Positions 6,827 to 11,709 of a stretch of 11,709 nt of DNA are shown piece after piece. A model generated the notes under the pieces. The model ran no database searches. It was not told where the DNA came from and worked only from the letters and a program-made list of their open reading frames with translations. Each line of letters begins with the position of its first letter. Positions within the stretch are counted from its first letter, which is position 1. Origin of the DNA: Selenomonadaceae bacterium (GTDB taxonomy: Bacteria > Bacillota > Negativicutes > Selenomonadales > Selenomonadaceae). Made by a program: the position numbers and the translations under genes. Location of the stretch: positions 1 to 11,709 of the forward strand of contig JAEERZ010000041.1 in NCBI GenBank assembly GCA_016286075.1. Direction: 5' to 3'.

Positions 6827-6991
6827 TCATTCTTTCATTTCTTCAAAGGATTCCTTGCCGACGCCGCAAAGCGGGCAAACAAAATCATCCGGCAAATCCT
6901 TGAACGCCACGCCCGGAGCAAGATCGTAATCAGGATCCCCCGCCGCCTCGTCATAAATCCATCCGCATACGCCGCAAACCCATTTTTTCAT
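6827..6991 (-). CDS. Rubredoxin
   Basis: This small 54-residue redox protein binds one iron through four cysteines and carries single electrons in the cytosol, in anaerobes commonly to rubrerythrin, superoxide reductase or oxygen reductases. I translated it by hand: the first pair is C6-GV-C9-GW and the second C39-PL-C42-G, with the usual aromatic and acidic residues (WIYDEAAGDPD, PGVAFKDLPDDFVCPLC). Length and spacing match classical rubredoxins. ATG at 6991 follows GGAGG (7000-7004) by eight bases. The gene leads a two-gene unit with mdh behind an extended -10 promoter. A partner oxidoreductase is not encoded nearby. Confidence 0.96.
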   Translation of the reverse strand: MKKWVCGVCGWIYDEAAGDPDYDLAPGVAFKDLPDDFVCPLCGVGKESFEEMKE

Positions 6992-7027
6992 GATGATGGC
7001 CTCCTTTGATGTATTGCTTACTGAAAT

Positions 7028-7056
7028 ATTATATCATTTATCAAAGCATGGCTCAA
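7028..7056 (-). promoter_or_regulatory. Promoter of the rubredoxin-mdh operon
   Basis: On the minus strand TTGAGC (7056-7051) is 17 bases from a perfect TATAAT (7033-7028) that carries the TGA of an extended -10 directly upstream. The predicted transcription start near 7021 leaves a leader of about 30 bases before the rubredoxin ATG. Confidence 0.8.
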
Positions 7057-7099
7057 TATGCGCTTTCCTGTTGCCTGAAATCCTTTTTCTTTTAGCTTT

Positions 7100-7204
7100 G
7101 CTCCCCCTTCGCCTCCCTTTTTCAAAGAAATTCAATTTGAATTTTTGTTTTTTCGCGTGAAGGGGAGCGCGCTCTCACTCCCGCAAGGGCTATAATTTTA
7201 GCCC
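7100..7204. repeat. Palindrome-rich non-coding stretch between divergent promoters
   Basis: Three inverted repeats follow one another. GCTCCCCCTTCGC (7100-7112) pairs, with one bulge on each side, with the GCGTGAAGGGGAGC segment ending at 7168. Nested inside, AAATTCA/TGAATTT (about 7128-7144) forms a short AT hairpin. Downstream, GGGCTA (7187-7192) pairs with TAGCCC (7199-7204) around a 6-base loop. CTCCC at 7178-7182 could instead pair with the GGGAG at 7163-7167. No start codon with a ribosome binding site is present on either strand. It is neither a standard terminator nor a riboswitch I recognise; a repeat-element remnant or regulator binding region are possibilities. Confidence 0.5.
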
Positions 7205-7216
7205 CCGCCTTAAGTG

Positions 7217-7245
7217 TTGCATTTGTTTCACTTTTGCGTTACAAT
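7217..7245 (+). promoter_or_regulatory. Promoter of the toxin-antitoxin operon
   Basis: TTGCAT (7217-7222) is 17 bases from TACAAT (7240-7245). Transcription would begin near 7252, placing the GGAGG (7254-7258) almost at the 5' end of the message. TTAC and GTAA (7239-7253) form an inverted repeat with a 7-base centre across the -10 box, a plausible operator for the ribbon-helix-helix antitoxin, though short. Confidence 0.65.
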
Positions 7246-7265
7246 ACTCGTAAGGAGGGATTCGC

Positions 7266-7559
7266 ATGCCAAAAACAGCCAACATCAATCTTCGTATCGA
7301 ACCCGACGTCAAAGCACAAGCCGATGCGGTTTTTTCCAATCTTGGCATTTCAGTTACCGATGCCATCAATGTCTTTCTTCATGCCTCTATTATGGAGGGA
7401 GGCTTTCCGTTTCAGCCAAAGCAACCGCGATACAATCGTGAAACTTTGATGGCCATGCAGGAAGCCAGAGACATCATAGCTGGGAAAGTTTCAACCAAGC
7501 GATACAGCTCTCTCTCCGGCATTTTAGCGGACATGGACGCAGAGGATGCAGATGCTTGA
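7266..7559 (+). CDS. RelB/DinJ family antitoxin
   Basis: The 97-residue product has an N-terminal ribbon-helix-helix DNA-binding region: a beta strand (ANINLRIEPDVKAQAD, about 5-20) followed by two helices (NLGISVTDAINVFLHASIM, 25-43). This is the RelB/DinJ pattern (COG3077 type). The polar C-terminal half should wrap and neutralise the toxin. As in this family the protein would repress its own promoter alone and more strongly together with the toxin. ATG at 7266 follows GGAGG by seven bases. The last codons overlap the toxin start by 8 bases, so the two are coupled. No LexA box is visible upstream, unlike E. coli dinJ-yafQ. Confidence 0.92.
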   Translation: MPKTANINLRIEPDVKAQADAVFSNLGISVTDAINVFLHASIMEGGFPFQPKQPRYNRETLMAMQEARDIIAGKVSTKRYSSLSGILADMDAEDADA

Positions 7560-7824
7560 TTTAGTGACTACTGCGCAATTTCGTAAGGATTTAAAACGCA
7601 TCCGAAAGCGTGGTTATGATTTATCCAAGCTGGACGATGTCCTTCAATCGCTTCAACGTGAGGAGCTTCTTCCGGCAAAACATCATGACCACGCTTTGAC
7701 AGGGGATTACATCGGATTTCGTGAATGCCACGTTGAACCTGACTGGCTGCTCATTTATGCGATAGACAAAGGCCTATTGATTCTCACAGCTTCACGCACA
7801 GGGACACATTCCGACCTATTTTGA
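7552..7824 (+). CDS. YafQ family type II toxin, mRNA interferase
   Basis: YafQ toxins are RelE-fold, ribosome-dependent endoribonucleases that cut mRNA in the ribosomal A site. The 90-residue product begins with TTAQFRKDLKRIRKRGYD and keeps every residue known to matter in E. coli YafQ: a histidine in HDHALTG (H47), H60, D64 and W65 of CHVEPDW, H86 in TGTHSDLF, and the terminal phenylalanine. It should therefore be active. ATG at 7552 follows AGAGG by six bases; an ATG two codons earlier at 7546 is the alternative. The antitoxin stop lies inside the toxin start. The stop codon forms the base of the transcription terminator. The pair sits on the opposite strand from its housekeeping neighbours, as expected for a mobile addiction cassette, but no ends or repeats mark an insertion. 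Confidence 0.94.
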   Translation: MLDLVTTAQFRKDLKRIRKRGYDLSKLDDVLQSLQREELLPAKHHDHALTGDYIGFRECHVEPDWLLIYAIDKGLLILTASRTGTHSDLF

Positions 7825-7848
7825 CGGCTTTTATCAGCCGTCTTTTTT
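7823..7848 (+). terminator. Intrinsic terminator of the toxin-antitoxin operon
   Basis: A perfect 7-bp stem GACGGCT/AGCCGTC (7823-7829 and 7836-7842) with a 6-base loop is followed by six T (7843-7848). The left arm includes the last two bases of the toxin TGA stop, so there is no untranslated spacer. On the minus strand the hairpin is followed by AAAATAGG, so it does not serve uvrC. Confidence 0.92.
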
Positions 7849-7875
7849 GTTTCACGAAAATACCGCGAGGATTAT

Positions 7876-9681
7876 TTAATCTCTGTTCTTTTGCACCGCG
7901 AAGAAATTGAAGACCGCCTGCGCCGCCGAGCGGTTCATGCCTTTTACGGCGGCCAGTTCCTCAACCGTCGCCGCCTTGATTTTATCCAGCGTGCCAAAAT
8001 GCCCCCAAAGCGCTTTCCTGCGCGTCGGACCGATTCCCTCCACATGGTCGAGCACCGAGACGAGATTGCGTTTTCCCCTGAGCTTCCGATGATAGGTAAT
8101 CGCAAAGCGATGGGCCTCGTCTCGGATACGCTGCATCAAATAAAGAGCTTGACTGTTGCGCGGCAGTTCGACGGGCTCGCTCGTTCCTTCGACAAAAATC
8201 AATTCAAATTGCTTGGCCAATCCGATCACGGGCATCGTATGTCCTGCGCCTCGAATAATCGAAAGCGCCGAGCTGAGCTGCCCGAGGCCGCCGTCGATAA
8301 CGATCAGGTCCGGCATATCTTCCGCATCCGGCTTGCCGTACCGCCGCGTAGTAACCTCTCGCATGGACAGGAAATCATCCGGCTTTCCTTCCGCACTTTT
8401 GATCTTGAAGCGACGATAATCCGACTTTTTAGGCGCCCCGCCTTCAAACACAACCATGGATGCGACAGTCTCCGCTCCTTGGATATGCGAGATGTCGAAG
8501 CATTCCATTCGCCACGGTTTTTTCTCGAGTCCGAGAACTCGTCCCAATTCCTCCACCGCGCCTTCGGTCTGCGCCGTCGCCGTCTGAATGCGCGCCGCTT
8601 CGTCCGAAAGGTACTTTTCCGCATTTCTCTCTGCCATCTGCACGATCTCATGCTTCTGCCCGCGCTGAGGCAACAAAAGCGAAACCTTCGATCCCTTCTG
8701 TGCCGTCAGCCATTCCTCGATAACCGCTTGCTCCGCAATAGGGCACGGCAACAAAATTTCTTTCGGGATAAACGCCGCCCGATAATAATACTGTTTCAAA
8801 AACGCAGACAGAAGCGCTTCATCGCTCTCCGCCTCGCTGCCCGACAAATGGAAATGTTCGCGTCCGACCATCTTTCCCGCACGCACAAGAAACATCTGAA
8901 CGCAGACGCCAAGCCCGGACCGTGCCATGCCGACCGCGTCTTGGTCGCCGTACCCTGTCACGATATTCTGCTTTTCCGCGACGCGGCGCACGGCCTTGAG
9001 CTGATCGCGAAGACGCGCTGCAAGCTCGAACTGCAGATTTTCCGCCGCTGCTTCCATGCGCGTATCCAATTCTTTTTCAACCTCATCCGTCCTACCTTCT
9101 AAGAACAGGCAAACAGAGCGCACCATATCCCGATACTCGTCCGCATCCGCAAGGCCGACGCAGGGCGCGAGGCAGCGCTTAATGTGATATTCGAGGCACG
9201 GTCTGTCCACGTCCATATGCTTACAAGTCCGCATCGGAAACAGCCGCCGCAGCAGCTTCATACTTTCATGCACAGCGCCAACGTTCGTATAGGGGCCGAA
9301 ATAACGCGCGCCGTCCTTCAAGATACGCCGCGTCAACATCACCCGAGGAAAGTCGTCCGCCAACGTCACCTTTACATAAGGATACGTCTTGTCATCCTTC
9401 AGGCTGATATTGTAACGCGGGCGATGCTTCTTGATCAGGTTGCACTCAAGAATCAGCGCCTCAACCTCTGTTGACGTCATGATGGTCTCGAAGTCTGCAA
9501 TATGGGACACCATCACGCGCACCTTCGGCGAATGGCTTTTGGTATTTTGGAAATACTGACGCACACGATTCTTCAGCACTACCGCCTTGCCGACGTAAAT
9601 GATTTTCCCTTGGGCATTCTTCATGATATAGACGCCGGGAGAATCGGGAAGAAGCGCAAGTTTTTCCTCGATATTCGACAC
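7876..9681 (-). CDS. uvrC: UvrABC excinuclease subunit C
   Basis: UvrC makes both the 3' and 5' incisions around UvrB-bound DNA lesions. The 601-residue product holds the full architecture: the GIY-YIG nuclease (GVY 16-18, YVG 29-31, R39 of LKNRVRQYF), four cysteines at 153, 162, 170 and 174 that match the Fe-S ligands reported for UvrC, a UVR domain for UvrB contact (about 199-232), the RNase H-like 5' nuclease half (MECFDISHIQG, DLIVIDGGLGQL), and a C-terminal tandem helix-hairpin-helix region (VEGIGPTRRKALWGHFG and VKGMNRSAAQAV). I chose the GTG at 9681, six bases after GGAGGGG; a TTG at 9705 overlapping the uvrA stop (TTGA) would add eight residues. It follows uvrA in one transcription unit and has no evident terminator before the convergent toxin gene. 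Confidence 0.97.
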   Translation of the reverse strand: MSNIEEKLALLPDSPGVYIMKNAQGKIIYVGKAVVLKNRVRQYFQNTKSHSPKVRVMVSHIADFETIMTSTEVEALILECNLIKKHRPRYNISLKDDKTYPYVKVTLADDFPRVMLTRRILKDGARYFGPYTNVGAVHESMKLLRRLFPMRTCKHMDVDRPCLEYHIKRCLAPCVGLADADEYRDMVRSVCLFLEGRTDEVEKELDTRMEAAAENLQFELAARLRDQLKAVRRVAEKQNIVTGYGDQDAVGMARSGLGVCVQMFLVRAGKMVGREHFHLSGSEAESDEALLSAFLKQYYYRAAFIPKEILLPCPIAEQAVIEEWLTAQKGSKVSLLLPQRGQKHEIVQMAERNAEKYLSDEAARIQTATAQTEGAVEELGRVLGLEKKPWRMECFDISHIQGAETVASMVVFEGGAPKKSDYRRFKIKSAEGKPDDFLSMREVTTRRYGKPDAEDMPDLIVIDGGLGQLSSALSIIRGAGHTMPVIGLAKQFELIFVEGTSEPVELPRNSQALYLMQRIRDEAHRFAITYHRKLRGKRNLVSVLDHVEGIGPTRRKALWGHFGTLDKIKAATVEELAAVKGMNRSAAQAVFNFFAVQKNRD

Positions 9682-9687
9682 GTTTCT

Positions 9688-9694
9688 CCCCTCC
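9688..9694 (-). promoter_or_regulatory. Ribosome binding site deciding the uvrC GTG start
   Basis: GGAGGGG stands six bases before GTG at 9681. The upstream TTG at 9705, which overlaps the uvrA stop, has no comparable Shine-Dalgarno. The site lies between the uvrA stop and the uvrC start, so uvrC can be initiated independently within the joint message. Confidence 0.75.
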
Positions 9695-9701
9695 TCGATA
9701 A

Positions 9702-11709
9702 TCAATGCTTTTCCTTCAGTACCGGTTTCAAATATTTCCCCGTATAAGACTTCTTTACTTTCACGATTTCTTCCGGCGTACCCTGCGCTACTATCGTGCC
9801 GCCCTTGTCGCCGCCCTCGGGACCGAGGTCGATGATGTAGTCCGCCGACTTGATCACGTCGAGATTATGCTCGATGACGATGACTGTGTCGCCGCCGTCC
9901 ACGAGCCTTTGCAAGATAACAAGCAGTTTTTCGATGTCCGCCGTGTGAAGTCCCGTGGTCGGTTCATCGAGGATGTAGAGCGTCCTGCCTGTGGAACGGC
10001 GGGAAAGCTCCGTGGCGAGCTTCACTCGCTGCGCCTCGCCGCCGGAAAGCGTCGTGGCGGGCTGCCCGAGCCGCACATAACCAAGCCCCACGTCTTGGAT
10101 TACCTTCATTTTCCTGGCTATCGACGGCACGTTGGCAAAAAATTCCACCGCCTCGTCGATGGTCATGTTCAGCACGTCGGAAATCGTTTTTCCTTTGTAT
10201 GTGACCTCCAGCGTCTCTCTGTTGTAACGCGCGCCCTTGCATACTTCACATGGAACATAGACGTCCGGCAGGAAATGCATCTCGATCTTGATGATACCGT
10301 CGCCGCGACAAGCCTCGCAGCGACCGCCTTTCACATTGAAGCTGAACCGTCCTGCTTTGTATCCTCGGATTTTCGCCTCGGGCGTCCCGCTGAAAAGCTG
10401 ACGAATCGAATCAAACACGCCCGTATAGGTCGCGGGATTCGAACGAGGCGTACGACCGATCGGCGACTGGTCGATATTGACAATCTTGTCGATATTCTCG
10501 AGGCCGTGAATGACCTTGTGCCGTCCCGGTTTCCCTTTTGCGCGGTAAAGACGCGCGGCAATCCCCTTATATAAAATCTCGTTGACGAGCGTGCTCTTGC
10601 CAGAACCGGAAACGCCCGTGACGAGGATGAACGTGCCGAGAGGAAATCTCACGGTGAGATTTTTCAGATTGTTTTCCGCAGCGCCGACGATTTCAAGGAA
10701 ATTCCCGCTGCCCGCACGCCGCTTCTTCGGCAACGGAATGAATCGCTTACGGCTGAGATATTGGCCGGTCACGGAAGCTTCCACGCGCTTGACGTCTTCC
10801 GCCGTCCCCTGTGCGACAATCTCGCCGCCGTGCTCTCCTGCGCCGGGCCCGATGTCGATAATCTGGTCCGCCGCGTACATCGTATCCTCGTCGTGCTCGA
10901 CGACAATCAGCGTGTTGCCGAGGTCGCGGAGTCTCTTCAATGCTTCCAGCAGACGGTCATTGTCCCTCTGATGAAGCCCGATGCTCGGCTCGTCAAGAAT
11001 ATAGAGAACGCCGACGAGACCGGAGCCGATCTGCGTCGCAAGACGAATTCGCTGGGCCTCGCCGCCGGACAACGTACCGGCGGCCCGAGAAAGCGTCAGA
11101 TAATCCAGTCCGACATGTACGAGGAAGCCAAGCCTTGCGTGAATCTCTTTTAAAATCTGCGCCGCGATTTTCTGTTCGCGTGCCGTCAAATCGAGAGACG
11201 AAAAAAACGCGTCCGCATCCCGAATCGTGAGCTGCGTCGCCTCGTGGATACTTTTTCCTCCAACCGTTACAGCCAATGTTTCCGGCTTCAGCCGCGCTCC
11301 ATGGCAGACCGGACATGGCGTGACCGTCATATAATTCTCATAGCTCTCGCGCATCTCGTCGGACTCCGCCTCGCGATAGCGACGGGAAAGCAAAGGCATG
11401 ACGCCCTCAAAGGGATTGTAATATTCCTTGTACTCGCCGTACATATTCTCATAGCCGTACTCAAAGCACTCCTCGCCCGAGCCGTAAAGCAAGATGTCCC
11501 GCACCTTCTTTTTCAGCTTGGTAAAAGGCGTGTCCACCGTATAGCCGTATTTTCGGAGGACGCCGTCCATCTGGCACATCGAATAGGAGTTGAGATTCTT
11601 CGACAGCGGCGCGAACACGCCCTGCGCGACGGAAAGCGAGGAATCCGGCATGACAAGCTCCTCGTCGAACTCCATCTGGCTGCCGATGCCGCTGCACGCC
11701 GGACAAGCG
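9702..11709 (-). CDS. uvrA: UvrABC excinuclease subunit A, 5' end beyond window
   Basis: UvrA is the DNA damage-sensing ABC ATPase that loads UvrB. The visible 668 residues are the C-terminal part of a protein usually about 940 long; roughly 270, with the first Walker A, lie beyond the window. In order are the tail of the first zinc module (CPACSGIG), the insertion region with a further CPVCHGARLKPE pair, the first signature (LSGGEAQRIRLATQIGSG) and Walker B (LYILDEPSIGLHQRD), the second Walker A (GVSGSGKSTLVNEIL), the zinc finger with CEAC and CEVC pairs, then the second signature (LSGGEAQRVKLATELSRR) and Walker B (LYILDEPTTGLHTAD). All ATPase motifs are intact. Its TGA ends 20 bases before the uvrC GTG. 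The frame runs open through the edge, so ATG at 11675 is internal and not the start. Confidence 0.97.
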   Translation of the reverse strand, partial: ACPACSGIGSQMEFDEELVMPDSSLSVAQGVFAPLSKNLNSYSMCQMDGVLRKYGYTVDTPFTKLKKKVRDILLYGSGEECFEYGYENMYGEYKEYYNPFEGVMPLLSRRYREAESDEMRESYENYMTVTPCPVCHGARLKPETLAVTVGGKSIHEATQLTIRDADAFFSSLDLTAREQKIAAQILKEIHARLGFLVHVGLDYLTLSRAAGTLSGGEAQRIRLATQIGSGLVGVLYILDEPSIGLHQRDNDRLLEALKRLRDLGNTLIVVEHDEDTMYAADQIIDIGPGAGEHGGEIVAQGTAEDVKRVEASVTGQYLSRKRFIPLPKKRRAGSGNFLEIVGAAENNLKNLTVRFPLGTFILVTGVSGSGKSTLVNEILYKGIAARLYRAKGKPGRHKVIHGLENIDKIVNIDQSPIGRTPRSNPATYTGVFDSIRQLFSGTPEAKIRGYKAGRFSFNVKGGRCEACRGDGIIKIEMHFLPDVYVPCEVCKGARYNRETLEVTYKGKTISDVLNMTIDEAVEFFANVPSIARKMKVIQDVGLGYVRLGQPATTLSGGEAQRVKLATELSRRSTGRTLYILDEPTTGLHTADIEKLLVILQRLVDGGDTVIVIEHNLDVIKSADYIIDLGPEGGDKGGTIVAQGTPEEIVKVKKSYTGKYLKPVLKEKH

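Noticed and set aside
5787..6929. Plus-strand open frame of 380 codons
   Set aside because: It is antisense to mdh and rubredoxin, both confirmed by catalytic or metal-binding residues. Its composition is Arg/His-rich and resembles no family.
7047..7094. Possible 15-codon peptide on the plus strand upstream of the antitoxin
   Set aside because: It has no ribosome binding site, starts inside the divergent rubredoxin promoter region, and is very short.
7191..7196. TATAAT on the plus strand as an extra toxin-antitoxin promoter
   Set aside because: The hexamer lies in a hairpin, has CGCGCT where a -35 should be, and lacks the upstream TG.
7891..9102. Plus-strand open frame of 403 codons
   Set aside because: It is antisense to uvrC, whose domains are complete. 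No Shine-Dalgarno or recognisable motif supports it.

Overview
The window looks like ordinary chromosome from a Gram-positive-type, probably strictly anaerobic bacterium. Strong GGAGG ribosome binding sites, canonical TTGACA/TATAAT-like promoters, a uvrA-uvrC cluster, a rubredoxin paired with a lactate-dehydrogenase-like malate dehydrogenase, and a DUF6125-type protein all suggest Bacillota. A Negativicutes (Selenomonas-like) origin is my best guess, but it is inference and rests on no rRNA or marker search.

Nearly all genes lie on the minus strand. Reading in their direction of transcription, from high to low coordinates: the 3' two thirds of uvrA overlaps or abuts uvrC (nucleotide excision repair). 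A compact two-gene plus-strand toxin-antitoxin cassette (RelB/DinJ-type antitoxin, YafQ-type toxin) follows, with its own promoter and a terminator that starts inside the toxin stop codon. Next is a rubredoxin-malate dehydrogenase pair, then an uncharacterised 94-residue protein translationally overlapped with tadA (tRNA A34 deaminase). A three-gene operon follows: a zinc-metalloprotease-like protein of the SprA-related type, maf (nucleotide pyrophosphatase) and radC, joined by ATGA and GTGA overlaps. After that comes a single plus-strand gene for a DUF6125-like, cysteine-rich cytosolic protein, convergent with radC. Last is alaS (alanyl-tRNA synthetase), cut off by the window start.

The functions are mostly genome maintenance and translation: uvrA, uvrC and radC in or near DNA repair, maf in nucleotide-pool or septation control, tadA and alaS in tRNA function. 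Rubredoxin/mdh is the one metabolic pair. Promoters with a 17-base spacer are readable in front of alaS, the SprA-like operon, rubredoxin/mdh and the toxin-antitoxin pair; an extended -10 precedes the DUF6125 gene. Two hairpin terminators are clear.

I see no RNA genes, CRISPR, insertion sequences, prophage or integrase. No new multi-gene defence or biosynthetic system is visible. The parts least explained by known biology are the DUF6125 protein, the SprA-related HEXXH protein in front of maf-radC, the 94-residue protein in front of tadA, and a palindrome-rich non-coding stretch upstream of the toxin-antitoxin promoter.
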